This document shows positions 7,823 through 16,085 of a DNA stretch of 28,461 nucleotides, one piece after another; within the stretch, counting starts at the first letter, position 1; each line of letters begins with the position of its first letter. The notes under the pieces are model-generated. The model had not been told where the DNA came from and did no database searches. It was given only the letters and a program-made list of their open reading frames with translations. This stretch comes from JAHJTW01 sp964545545 (GTDB lineage: Bacteria; Krumholzibacteriota; Krumholzibacteriia; LZORAL124-64-63): contig CAZJGK010000036.1 in assembly GCA_964545545.1 (NCBI GenBank), positions 1 to 28,461 on the forward strand. The letters run 5' to 3'. Both the position numbers and the translations under genes were made by a program.

Positions 7823-8438
7823 AGGGGTGATCGGTGTCGGCAAGACCAGCCTGACCAAGTTGTTGGCCACCCGGTCCAATGGCCGCTGCAACCTGGAGGT
7901 GGTCGAGGAGAATCCCTTCTTGCCCAAGTTCTATCAGGACCGCTCGGCCTTTGCTTTTCAGACCCAGATATTTTTTCTGCTCAGCAGGTTTCGGCAGCAG
8001 CAGACTTTGCATCAGCACGACCTTTTCAGTGATCATATGATTTCGGACTACCTGTTTGCCAAGGATAAGATTTTCGCGACCTTGAACCTGGCGGACGACG
8101 AGCTGGTGATGTATCACCAACTGGCCGATATATTGGAACAGAGGGTACGCAAGCCTGATCTGGTCATCTACCTGCAGGCCCGCACCGATATTCTTCTGGA
8201 GCGCATCAAGTGGCGGGGTCGCGCCTTCGAAATGAATATGGAACCCGAGTACCTGGATGCCCTCAACGGTGCTTACAGTTATTATTTCCACCACTACGAC
8301 GATTCCCCGTTATTGGTCGTCAACACGGACAAACTGGATTTCGTGAATATTCCGGGGGACTTTGAGATGCTTTATGAACACATCCAGGAGTCGTTTACCG
8401 GTGTACGGTATTTTGCCCCCGATACCAGGGGAGCCTGA
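7794..8438 (+). CDS. Deoxynucleoside kinase (dAK/dGK/dCK type)
   Basis: 214 aa from GTG 7794, decided by a perfect AAGGAGG at 7781-7787 inside folK, so the genes overlap by 29 bp. The P-loop is GVIGVGKTSLTK (about 10-21). The family substrate-side motifs DRSAFAFQTQIFFLLSRF, DHMISDYLFAKDKIFA and the lid RIKWRGRAFE follow in order. The enzyme phosphorylates deoxyadenosine, deoxyguanosine and/or deoxycytidine for nucleotide salvage; specificity is not readable. Location between folK and panB is seen in some other bacteria and suggests cotranscription with cofactor genes. Confidence 0.9.
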   Translation: MLPWPYIVVEGVIGVGKTSLTKLLATRSNGRCNLEVVEENPFLPKFYQDRSAFAFQTQIFFLLSRFRQQQTLHQHDLFSDHMISDYLFAKDKIFATLNLADDELVMYHQLADILEQRVRKPDLVIYLQARTDILLERIKWRGRAFEMNMEPEYLDALNGAYSYYFHHYDDSPLLVVNTDKLDFVNIPGDFEMLYEHIQESFTGVRYFAPDTRGA

Positions 8439-8470
8439 GCGTAATACACGCACGCAAGGAAGGTGTGACC

Positions 8471-9373
8471 ATGGCCGGCGCAGAAAAACAGCAGACGCTT
8501 GATGTCTTTGCGCGCTGCAAGGCTGCCGGACGGAAGATTGCCGTGCTGACCGCCTACGACCTGCCGAGCGCCGTCATCGCCGCCGAGGGTGGTGTGGACG
8601 CCATCCTGGTGGGTGATTCGCTGGGCATGGTGGTCCTTGGTTATCCGAACACCCTGCCGGTGACCATGGCTGAAATGACCCACCACTGCGCCGCTGTCGT
8701 GCGGGCCAGGCCCGGAGTGCCGGTCATCGCCGATCTGCCATACGGCAGCTTCCATGTCTCGACCACCGATACGGTGCGGCAGGCCGTGGCATTGGTAAAG
8801 GCCACCGGTGTCAACGCCGTCAAGCTCGAGGGTGGGCGTATTCGCGCCGAAGCCATCAACGCTCTGCTGGCGGCAGAGATCCCCGTCATGGGTCACCTGG
8901 GTTTGACTCCCCAGTCCGTCAATCGCCTGGGTGGCTTCAAGGTTCAGGGCAAGGGTAGCGAAGCGGCCGCCCGCCTTGAGGACGAGGCGCATTTCCTGGC
9001 CGCCGCCGGGTGTTTCGCGCTGGTGCTGGAATGTATTCCCGAGGCCCTGGCCGCCAGGATCAGCGCCAAATTACCCATCCCCACCATCGGCATCGGCGCC
9101 GGTGGGGGCTGCGATGGCCAGGTCCTGGTTTTTCACGATCTGCTGGGGCTCTACGACGGGATGAAACCCCGCTTCGTGAAACGTTACGCCGAACTGGGCG
9201 CGGCAGCCAGGGCCGCGGTGCGGCACTATGTGGACGAGGTCAGATCAGGGGCCTTCCCGGGGGCCGAACATATGTTCACCGATCCCAATGCCGGGGCTAC
9301 GGAGCAGTCAGGAGGGGTATCGTCCGGGCCCCGTGGCGGTTACCTGGCCGGTGTTGACGGTGCGGAGGATTGA
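8471..9373 (+). CDS. panB: 3-methyl-2-oxobutanoate hydroxymethyltransferase
   Basis: 300 aa from ATG 8471 with AGGAAGG at 8457-8463; a GTG at 8465 is possible. Typical PanB segments are the TAYDLPSAVIAAEGGVDAILVGDSLGMVVLGY opening, DLPYGSFHVS, AVKLEGG, MGHLGLTPQSVN, IPTIGIGAGGGCDGQVLVFHDLLGL and PRFVKRYA. It makes ketopantoate from 2-oxoisovalerate and 5,10-methylenetetrahydrofolate, the first step of pantothenate synthesis. The protein is about 30 residues longer than usual because of a glycine/serine-rich tail after AFPGAEHMF. The panC start overlaps its stop. Confidence 0.95.
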   Translation: MAGAEKQQTLDVFARCKAAGRKIAVLTAYDLPSAVIAAEGGVDAILVGDSLGMVVLGYPNTLPVTMAEMTHHCAAVVRARPGVPVIADLPYGSFHVSTTDTVRQAVALVKATGVNAVKLEGGRIRAEAINALLAAEIPVMGHLGLTPQSVNRLGGFKVQGKGSEAAARLEDEAHFLAAAGCFALVLECIPEALAARISAKLPIPTIGIGAGGGCDGQVLVFHDLLGLYDGMKPRFVKRYAELGAAARAAVRHYVDEVRSGAFPGAEHMFTDPNAGATEQSGGVSSGPRGGYLAGVDGAED

Positions 9374-10278
9374 TGGTGCAGATCCTGGGCGCGAGGGAAG
9401 ACCTCAAGGAGCTGGATCGGCTTCGCGGTGACCGCCCTCTGGTCCTGGTCCCGACGATGGGAGCCCTGCACGCGGGACATTTGAGTTTGGTCCGCCTGGC
9501 TGCCGAACGGGGTTCGGTCGTCGTCTCGATTTTTGTCAATCCCGCCCAGTTCGCTCCGGGCGAGGACCTTGATAACTATCCGCGGGACCTGGACAGGGAC
9601 CTGGATCTTTTGCGGCCGCTGGGAATTGATGCGGTCTTCGCTCCGGATGTGGAGGCGATGTACGGCAGCGAGGGCGAGGTGACCGTTGAACCTGGGCAAC
9701 GGGCCAGGGGACTGTGCGGTGCCGCCAGGCCGGGACATTTTCGCGGTGTGCTGACGGTTGTGGCCAAGCTGTTCGGGCTGATCCGCCCCGAAGTCGCGGT
9801 TTTCGGACGCAAGGACGCCCAGCAATTCCTGGTCATCGCCCAGATGGTCCGCGATCTGTGCCTGCCCGTGACGCTGGTTGATGCTCCCACGGTGCGGGAA
9901 CCAGATGGTTTGGCCATGTCATCCCGCAACCGGTATCTCAAGGGCCGGGATCGGGAACGGGCCCTCTGTCTTGCCGCCGCCCTGCACAGTGGGAAACGTT
10001 TGATCGAGAATGGCGAGCGTGATGTTCAGGCGGTTGAAAAGGCCATGGCCGATGGTCTGGTGGCTGCCGATCGCATTGATTACGCGGCCGTGCGCTCGGT
10101 TCCTGAACTCGAGGAGCCGGGGCGGATTTTCGGGCGTGTCCTGCTGGCGGTGGCGGCCCAGGTCGGACCTGCGCGGTTGATCGATAACATTGTCCTGGAC
10201 GTCAACGGGCAAACCGTGGCCGCAGCGGGTCTGGTGGACTCCCGGCCCGACGCACAGCACGGGAGCACATCATCGTGA
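9373..10278 (+). CDS. panC: Pantothenate synthetase
   Basis: 301 aa; ATG 9373 overlaps the panB stop, with GGAGG at 9364-9368 only 4 bp before it. The adjacent GTG 9376 has better spacing and may be the true start. Motifs: PTMGALHAGHLSL (ATP-binding HxGH type), FVNPAQFAPGEDLDNYPR, GAARPGHFRGVLTVVAKLF, FGRKDAQQ and DGLAMSSRNRYL. It joins pantoate and beta-alanine using ATP. The stop overlaps the GTG of the following GlmU-like gene by 3 bp. Confidence 0.95.
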   Translation: MVQILGAREDLKELDRLRGDRPLVLVPTMGALHAGHLSLVRLAAERGSVVVSIFVNPAQFAPGEDLDNYPRDLDRDLDLLRPLGIDAVFAPDVEAMYGSEGEVTVEPGQRARGLCGAARPGHFRGVLTVVAKLFGLIRPEVAVFGRKDAQQFLVIAQMVRDLCLPVTLVDAPTVREPDGLAMSSRNRYLKGRDRERALCLAAALHSGKRLIENGERDVQAVEKAMADGLVAADRIDYAAVRSVPELEEPGRIFGRVLLAVAAQVGPARLIDNIVLDVNGQTVAAAGLVDSRPDAQHGSTSS

Positions 10279-11030
10279 CCAATTCCGCTTCACCCGTACA
10301 CGTGCAGGCCGTTGTGCTGGCCGCGGGCAAGGGCACGCGTATGAAGTCGGATCTGCCCAAGGTTCTGCACCGTATCGCCGGGCGCACGTTGCTGGATCAT
10401 GTCCTGGACACGGCGGCCGGAGCGGGGATTTCCGATTGTGTGGTGGTGGTGGGCCATATGGCGGAACTGGTCGCACGGACGTGCGGGCGGCCGGGTCTGG
10501 ATTTTGTGCTTCAGGAGCCCCAGCTGGGGACAGGCCACGCGGTGCAGATGGCTGCGCCTGGACTTGATCCCCAGGGTCTGTGCCTGGTGCTGGCGGGCGA
10601 TGTACCGTTGCTGAGGTCGGAGACCGTACGCCGGATCATCGCCCAGGCGGAGGCCGGTGATGCCGCGGCAGTGGTCCTGACCTGCGTGGTGGATGACGCC
10701 GGTGCTTACGGTCGCATCGTCAAGGACGGATCGGGTGCCGTGACCGGTATCGTGGAGGCCAAGGATGCCACCGCCCTGGAATTGCAGATCCGGGAGTATA
10801 ATACCGGAGTGTTCTGTTACCGGACCCGGGAATTGCTCCTATCATTAAAGAGTTTGACCACGGACAACTGTCAGGGGGAATACTACCTGACGGACACGGT
10901 GGCGGACCTGGTCGCCCGTGGCCTGCGTGTGGAAGCTTTGGCCATCGACGACCCAGCCGAGGTGGTGGGAATCAATTCCCCGGACCAGCTCGAGGCTGCG
11001 GAAAAGTTGCTGGCCGCGCGAAAGGTCTGA
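10275..11030 (+). CDS. Stand-alone GlmU-type N-acetylglucosamine-1-phosphate uridylyltransferase domain
   Basis: 251 aa, GTG 10275 overlapping the panC stop. The whole protein matches the N-terminal pyrophosphorylase half of GlmU: VVLAAGKGTRMKSDLPKVLH, QEPQLGTGHAVQ, LVLAGDVPLL, YGRIVKD with IVEAKDAT, and the EYNTGVF motif. It stops right after the domain (NSPDQLEAAEKLL). GlmU is usually about 450 residues with a left-handed beta-helix acetyltransferase half, which is completely absent here; the next frame is an unrelated HIT gene. It most likely makes UDP-GlcNAc or a similar UDP-sugar for peptidoglycan and polysaccharides. The acetylation step must be supplied elsewhere, or the substrate differs. 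Confidence 0.88.
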   Translation: MTNSASPVHVQAVVLAAGKGTRMKSDLPKVLHRIAGRTLLDHVLDTAAGAGISDCVVVVGHMAELVARTCGRPGLDFVLQEPQLGTGHAVQMAAPGLDPQGLCLVLAGDVPLLRSETVRRIIAQAEAGDAAAVVLTCVVDDAGAYGRIVKDGSGAVTGIVEAKDATALELQIREYNTGVFCYRTRELLLSLKSLTTDNCQGEYYLTDTVADLVARGLRVEALAIDDPAEVVGINSPDQLEAAEKLLAARKV

Positions 11031-11031
11031 C

Positions 11032-11529
11032 ATGGATCGCCTGTGCACACCCTGGAGGTTTGATTACGTGACCGGATCCAGGAAAGAAGAAGGGTGCGTA
11101 TTCTGCAACCGTCTGGACTGCGAAGAACGGGAGCATTACATCCTTCACCGGGGCCTTTATTGGTACATCCTGCTGAATCTTTATCCCTACAACAGCGGTC
11201 ACATGCTGCTGGTGCATAATCGCCATCTGCGGATGTTGGGCGAATGCACGCCGGATGAAATCTCGGAGATGGGTCAATTGCTGCATCTGATGGAAAAGGC
11301 GTTGATGGAAACCTTCCATCCCGACGGCATCAACTGCGGTTACAACGGCGGTGTAAGTGCGGGCGCGGGCATTCCGGATCATCTGCACCTGCATTTGTTG
11401 CCTCGCTGGCAGGGGGACACAAATTTCATGAGCACGATCGGCCGCACGCGGGTGATGCCCCAGACGCTGGATCAGAGCTATGACAGGATTTTGGTGGCCA
11501 TCAAGCAACTGGCGGGGAAGGCCTCGTGA
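11032..11529 (+). CDS. HIT family nucleotide hydrolase/phosphorylase
   Basis: 165 aa from ATG 11032, one base after the previous stop. The start MDRLCTPWRFDYV is the usual opening of the AP4A-phosphorylase-like branch of HIT proteins. A zinc-type pair CVFCNRLDC follows. The catalytic histidine triad is HLHLHLLPRW (about 120-129). HIT proteins cleave nucleotide phosphates such as diadenosine tetraphosphate or AMP-linked compounds in the cytoplasm. The true substrate is not readable. It overlaps the LytR_C gene by 4 bp. Confidence 0.92.
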   Translation: MDRLCTPWRFDYVTGSRKEEGCVFCNRLDCEEREHYILHRGLYWYILLNLYPYNSGHMLLVHNRHLRMLGECTPDEISEMGQLLHLMEKALMETFHPDGINCGYNGGVSAGAGIPDHLHLHLLPRWQGDTNFMSTIGRTRVMPQTLDQSYDRILVAIKQLAGKAS

Positions 11530-11981
11530 AACGGTCCCTGAATATCGGTTTGTTGATTGTGTTGACTGTTTGCGGGCTTTCGCTTTGGGCGGGACGGGGA
11601 GCCCCCTTGCCTTGGCGCAGGGGCCAGGGCGCTCCGGTGCAGACTGCGCAGGGAGCCGGTCCAAAAGGGCTGGCGCCCGGGTTGCAGGTTGTCGTGCTCA
11701 ACGGCACGCATGTGCCTGGGCTGGCGCGGGATTTTGGCTTGTTGCTGGGCCGTTGCGGACTGGCGCCGGTGGGCTACGGGAATGCGGCGCCCCAGGATTA
11801 CAGCCGCAGTTTCCTGGTGAACAGGAGACTGCCCCCCGAGAAGGTAACCGGCTTGAGGAATTTCCTGGGCGGGCTACCGGTCCTGCAGGAATTTGATGGA
11901 CGCGGGACTGAGGATGCCGTCCTTGTTCTGGGTGCCGATCAGGCCTTGCTGAAGGCAGGAATTAATTCCAGATTACCATGA
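11526..11981 (+). CDS. LytR C-terminal-domain protein, membrane anchored or exported
   Basis: 151 aa, GTG 11526 overlapping the HIT stop. A hydrophobic N-terminal segment (about 6-22) indicates a signal anchor or signal peptide, followed by a proline/glycine/glutamine-rich linker. The rest matches the LytR_C fold, with the diagnostic QVVVLNGTHVPGLARDFGLLLGRCGL stretch and the YSRSFLVNR segment. The domain is found at the end of LytR-CpsA-Psr cell-wall ligases, but here it stands alone without the catalytic LCP domain. The role is unknown; a periplasmic cell-wall-associated function is inferred. Confidence 0.8.
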   Translation: MKRSLNIGLLIVLTVCGLSLWAGRGAPLPWRRGQGAPVQTAQGAGPKGLAPGLQVVVLNGTHVPGLARDFGLLLGRCGLAPVGYGNAAPQDYSRSFLVNRRLPPEKVTGLRNFLGGLPVLQEFDGRGTEDAVLVLGADQALLKAGINSRLP

Positions 11982-12017
11982 TACAGGGGCGATCCCCGGC
12001 TTCAGAAAGCGAATATT

Positions 12018-12281
12018 ATGCGGAAATCCTTGGGTACGGTGATTCTGACGGTGATCCTGGGCGTGATGATCGGCGCCATCGTCAGCAATGTGATTGGGCT
12101 TTTCCTGACTGAGGGCAGTGTGGCTGAACAGCTATTCGTCCGGTACATTACCTTCGGGCCGGATGTGACCCATTGGAACCTTGTGGTCCTGGATCTGACT
12201 TTCGGTTTCCAGTTCCATTTCAATCTCATGAGCGTCATCGGGGTGTTCATAGCCTCTCAGATGTTGCGCTGGTACCGTTGA
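12018..12281 (+). CDS. DUF4321 small membrane protein
   Basis: 87 aa from ATG 12018, ribosome site weak. There are two hydrophobic segments, about residues 6-28 (LGTVILTVILGVMIGAIVSN) and about 65-82. Before the second segment is the family-like LTFGFQFHFNLMSVIGVFIAS. This layout matches DUF4321, a family of uncharacterised inner-membrane proteins. It sits between the LytR_C gene and tatA with short gaps, so it is probably in the same operon. No function is known. Confidence 0.8.
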   Translation: MRKSLGTVILTVILGVMIGAIVSNVIGLFLTEGSVAEQLFVRYITFGPDVTHWNLVVLDLTFGFQFHFNLMSVIGVFIASQMLRWYR

Positions 12282-12303
12282 TCCTTTTCAGGAGGCCATA
12301 GAA

Positions 12304-12555
12304 ATGACAGCGTGTCCCGCATTTGTTCCCGGCATGACGGGTTGGTCGGAGGTACTTTTGGTCCTGGCGTTGGCCTTGATCCTTTTCGGACCGAAGCGGT
12401 TGCCGGAAATCGCCGAGGCCATGGGCAAATCGATCCGCAAGTTCAAGGCGGCTACCCGTGAAGCCACCGATGAAGTTCAGCGTGAATTCAAGGACCCGGT
12501 AGACGGACCCCAAGACAAACCCCAAGACAAGCCTGAGCCGCCGCATAAGGACTGA
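12304..12555 (+). CDS. tatA: Sec-independent (Tat) translocase subunit TatA/E
   Basis: 83 aa from ATG 12304, decided by AGGAGG at 12290-12295. One N-terminal membrane helix (about 12-29) ends in the invariant FGPKRLPEIAEAMGKSIRKFK hinge and amphipathic helix, followed by a charged tail. TatA forms the channel for folded, twin-arginine-signal proteins across the inner membrane. The tail contains a perfect 12-bp tandem repeat (12508-12531) encoding QDKP twice. No tatC or tatB is adjacent. Confidence 0.93.
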   Translation: MTACPAFVPGMTGWSEVLLVLALALILFGPKRLPEIAEAMGKSIRKFKAATREATDEVQREFKDPVDGPQDKPQDKPEPPHKD

Positions 12556-12583
12556 ACGGGGTCCGGGTTTCAAGGAGGAAACG

Positions 12584-14860
12584 GTGAATCTCAGCCAGTT
12601 GCTGGACCAGCTTCACGCGGATTCCCATTTCATGAACAATGTGACGCGATGGGAGGTGCTCCCGGCGCGTGAAGCGAAGTTCGCCGCTTTTCCCGCCGCT
12701 GTGCACCCGCGACTGGTGTCCGTCCTCAAGCAGCGAGGCATCGAGCGCCTCTACAGCCATCAAGCCGAGGCCGTCGAACTGGTGGCCGCCGGACAGTCGG
12801 TGGTTATCCCCACTCCCACCGCCAGCGGCAAGACCCTCTGCTACAACCTGCCGGTGCTCGGCACCATACTCGAGGAACCGCAGGCCAGGGCCTTGTACCT
12901 TTTCCCTACCAAGGCCCTCAGCCAGGACCAGATGCACGAGGTGCACGGTCTGGTGCAGGATCTGGGCGCCGATATCAAAACCTACACTTTCGACGGGGAC
13001 ACTCCCGGCACGGCCCGCAAGGCCATCCGCAGCAGCGGCCACATCGTGGTGACCAATCCGGATATGTTGCACCAGGGCATCCTGCCCCATCACACCCTGT
13101 GGGTGAAGCTGTTCGAAAACCTGCGCTACGTGGTGGTGGACGAGGTGCATCAATACCGCGGGGTCTTCGGCAGCCATGTGGCCAACGTGCTGCGCCGGTT
13201 GCGGCGGATCGCCCGGTTTTACGGTTCGGATCCGGTGTTCATCTGTTGCTCGGCCACCATCGCCAATCCCCTGGAACTGGCCGCCAAGCTGACCGGCAAG
13301 AGCATGGTGCCGGTGGCGGAAAACGGGGCTCCCGGCGCGGAGAAACACTTCATATTCTACAACCCACCGGTCGTCAACCGCGAGCTGGGGATACGGGCTT
13401 CGGTGGTCAAGACCGCGCGCGGCATAGCCGAACGTTTCCTGGCGAGCGGCTGCCAGTTGATTGTTTTTGCGCGCAGCCGGGTGCGGGTGGAACTGTTGTT
13501 GACCTATCTGCAGCGCGCGGGGCGCCAGGTCGGCATCAAGAGCGGCCAGGTTCGCGGTTATCGGGGAGGGTATCTGCCGGGCGAGCGCAGGGCCATCGAA
13601 GCCGGCCTGCGCGACGGGAGCATCCACGCCGTGGTTTCGACCAACGCCCTGGAACTGGGAATCGACATCGGGCAGTTGGACGTTTGCATCATGGCCGGGT
13701 ATGCCGGGACCGTGGCCGGAACCTGGCAACAGGCCGGACGGGCGGGCCGGAGACAAAAGAGCAGCGCTGTGGTGTTGGTTGCCTCAAGCAGTCCCATTGA
13801 CCAGTACATCATCAACAACCCCGACTATTTTTTTGGCCGCAACCCAGAACATGCCACGGTGGATCCGGATAACCTGGTGATTCTCATGAGCCACCTCAAG
13901 TGTGCGGCCTTCGAACTCCCGTTCACCAGGGACGAAAGATACGGCGGGGCCGCGGTGACCGAGATCCTTGACTACCTGGTGGATCAGCGTGTGCTGCATC
14001 GGGGCGAGGATCGTTATCACTGGATGTCCGACACCTATCCGGCCGAGGATGTAAGCCTCAGGAGCGCCGCTCCGGATAATGTCGTGATCATCGACGATAG
14101 TGCCAGCGGTGGCCGGGTGATAGGGGAGATGGATCTTTTCAGCGCCCAGGAGATGCTGCACGACGACGCCATCTACCTGCATGGCGCGCGGCAGTATCAC
14201 GTCGATCGCCTGGACTGGGAACGGCGTGAGGCCCACGTGAAACCGGTGACCGTGGACTACTACACCGACGCTCAGCGCAAGAGTGAACTGAAGACCCTGA
14301 CCGCGGAGACGGACAGGCCGCTGGGTGCCGGCAAGCTGGTTGTGGGCGAGGTCGGGTTGGTTTCCAAGGTGACCGTGTTCAAGAAGATCAAACTGGGCAC
14401 GCATGAGAATGTCGGCGCCGGCCGGATCCATCTGCCGGAGATGGAAATGCACACCACAAGTTTCTGGTGGGAGCTCCCTGCGGATATCGCCGAGAACCTG
14501 GCTGCGGACCACCTTGATCCGGGCGAAGCCCTCAAGGGCGTGGCTCATCTGCTGGGCAAGGTCGCGCCGTTCTTCGTCATGGCCGATTCCTCGGATCTGC
14601 ATGCCCTGCCCATGGTTCGTTCACCGTTTACGGGCAAACCGACCCTGTATATCTACGACGCCTTTCCCGGGGGGGTGGGTTTTTCGCGCCGCATCTTCGA
14701 TCAGTTCGAGGATGTCATGAAGGCGGCGCGGGACCATCTGAACCAATGTCCCTGCCGGGGGGGGTGTCCTTCCTGCGTGGGCGCGGCGGTCGAGAGTGGG
14801 AGTACCGCACGGCGGGGTGCGGCCTGGCTGTTGGCTGCCGAGACCCATGGCGGGGTCTGA
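12584..14860 (+). CDS. mrfA: MrfA/YprA-type DEAD-box DNA repair helicase
   Basis: 758 aa, GTG 12584 after AAGGAGGAA. It has two RecA-like domains: Walker A PTPTASGKT (about 76-84), DEVH box at 186-189, motif III SAT near 223, and motif VI QQAGRAGRR near 381. A C-terminal DUF1998-type region ends in the four-cysteine cluster CPCRGGCPSC near 722-731, which in MrfA binds metal. In Bacillus subtilis MrfA works with the nuclease MrfB to excise mitomycin C-type DNA adducts independently of UvrABC. Here the next gene is the MrfB-like nuclease, one base after its stop, giving strong support. Confidence 0.93.
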   Translation: MNLSQLLDQLHADSHFMNNVTRWEVLPAREAKFAAFPAAVHPRLVSVLKQRGIERLYSHQAEAVELVAAGQSVVIPTPTASGKTLCYNLPVLGTILEEPQARALYLFPTKALSQDQMHEVHGLVQDLGADIKTYTFDGDTPGTARKAIRSSGHIVVTNPDMLHQGILPHHTLWVKLFENLRYVVVDEVHQYRGVFGSHVANVLRRLRRIARFYGSDPVFICCSATIANPLELAAKLTGKSMVPVAENGAPGAEKHFIFYNPPVVNRELGIRASVVKTARGIAERFLASGCQLIVFARSRVRVELLLTYLQRAGRQVGIKSGQVRGYRGGYLPGERRAIEAGLRDGSIHAVVSTNALELGIDIGQLDVCIMAGYAGTVAGTWQQAGRAGRRQKSSAVVLVASSSPIDQYIINNPDYFFGRNPEHATVDPDNLVILMSHLKCAAFELPFTRDERYGGAAVTEILDYLVDQRVLHRGEDRYHWMSDTYPAEDVSLRSAAPDNVVIIDDSASGGRVIGEMDLFSAQEMLHDDAIYLHGARQYHVDRLDWERREAHVKPVTVDYYTDAQRKSELKTLTAETDRPLGAGKLVVGEVGLVSKVTVFKKIKLGTHENVGAGRIHLPEMEMHTTSFWWELPADIAENLAADHLDPGEALKGVAHLLGKVAPFFVMADSSDLHALPMVRSPFTGKPTLYIYDAFPGGVGFSRRIFDQFEDVMKAARDHLNQCPCRGGCPSCVGAAVESGSTARRGAAWLLAAETHGGV

Positions 14861-14861
14861 G

Positions 14862-16085
14862 ATGGATCTGCGCACACGCCTTGCCCGCCTCGACACCCTG
14901 ACCGGGAAATCCCGCCGCGATCATCTTCCTGCGCCGGATCCGCTGGCCAGGCAGGCCCATCTGGCGGCCCTGATCAGGGAGATGGAACTGGAGCCTGCGG
15001 TGTCAGGGGCAGGCGGCGTATATGTGCGCAGACGAGGCTTCGATCTGCCTGCGCCAGGTTTCGGTGGCCGAGACCTCGCAGGGCTGTTCACCACTGTGCC
15101 CGACCCTGATCTGGAGGCGGGGGATCTTCTTTTTCTGGACGTCGAGACCACCGGCTTGGCCGGCGGCACCGGTACCCTGGCCTTTCTGGTGGGGCTGGCC
15201 TGGTGGGAGGGGGACCGTTTCCTGGTCGAACAGGTTTTCCTGACCGAACCGGACCGGGAAAGGGATTTGCTGGACAGGGTGGCCGGGGCCGCCACCGGCC
15301 GGCGCGCCCTCGTGACCTTCAATGGGGGGTCCTTCGACCTGCCCCTGCTGCGGACACGTGTCCTGGTCAATCGCCGGCGGGATTTCCTGTCCGGTCTGGC
15401 CAGCCTTGATCTCATGGTTCCCGCACGCCGTTTTTGGGGCCGCACCCTGCCGGATTGTCGCCAGCAGACCCTGGAGAGGTTGATTTGCGGGTTGGAACGG
15501 GGTCCGGGCGATATCCCCGGCAGTGATATTCCCGCAGTCTGGTTTGCTTTCTTGCGGGGCGAGGATGATCCGCGGATGGCTGCGGTGCTGCGGCATAACG
15601 AGCGCGACATGAAGGGCATGGCCCTGGTTTGGCGGGCTTTGCTGCGCTGGATGGCATTTGCGGATGGATCCGACCTTGACCGCGTCGAACAGCCCTCTTG
15701 TCCGTGGTCCCAGACGTGGTCGCTGGCGAGGATCAGCGCCCTGCGCAATAATGGACCCAGGGTGGACCATTGGCTGGGGCGGACGTTGGACCACCTGATG
15801 ACCGTGCCGGCGGCCGCTTTCCCCGACAGCAGCCAACGCCGCGGTTTCTGGCGAGATGCCGTGACGCTGGCCAAGCGGCGGCGCAACTGGCCCCTGTTAC
15901 GCAGGGTGTTGGAGGCCGGCTTGATGCAGAAGCCGGATGCGGTGTGGCTGCATCGGGAAGCGGCTATTTTGCATGAATACCGGCTGGGCGATCTTGACAG
16001 CGCCCTGGTTCATGCCTTCCAATGTCAGGAAGAGCGCAGGATCCTTCGTCTGCAGAGACGGATGCCCGGACCGCGGAGGTTGTGA
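14862..16085 (+). CDS. mrfB: MrfB/YprB-type DEDDh exonuclease
   Basis: 407 aa from ATG 14862, directly after the mrfA stop. It is an RNase H-like nuclease: the acidic residues are D93 and E95 in FLDVETTGLAG, D159 in FNGGSFDLPLL, and H245/D249 in HNERDMKG, a complete DEDDh set. The last ~110 residues are helical and TPR-like (WPLLRRVLEAG, AVWLHREAAILHEYRLGDLDSALVHA). B. subtilis MrfB shares this nuclease-plus-TPR layout and acts with MrfA in repair of mitomycin-type damage. The winged-helix gene that follows overlaps its stop by one base. Confidence 0.92.
   Translation: MDLRTRLARLDTLTGKSRRDHLPAPDPLARQAHLAALIREMELEPAVSGAGGVYVRRRGFDLPAPGFGGRDLAGLFTTVPDPDLEAGDLLFLDVETTGLAGGTGTLAFLVGLAWWEGDRFLVEQVFLTEPDRERDLLDRVAGAATGRRALVTFNGGSFDLPLLRTRVLVNRRRDFLSGLASLDLMVPARRFWGRTLPDCRQQTLERLICGLERGPGDIPGSDIPAVWFAFLRGEDDPRMAAVLRHNERDMKGMALVWRALLRWMAFADGSDLDRVEQPSCPWSQTWSLARISALRNNGPRVDHWLGRTLDHLMTVPAAAFPDSSQRRGFWRDAVTLAKRRRNWPLLRRVLEAGLMQKPDAVWLHREAAILHEYRLGDLDSALVHAFQCQEERRILRLQRRMPGPRRL

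Noticed and set aside
12488..13756. 422-codon minus-strand frame opposite mrfA
   Set aside because: mrfA has all helicase motifs on the plus strand; the antisense frame shows no recognisable domain and biased composition.
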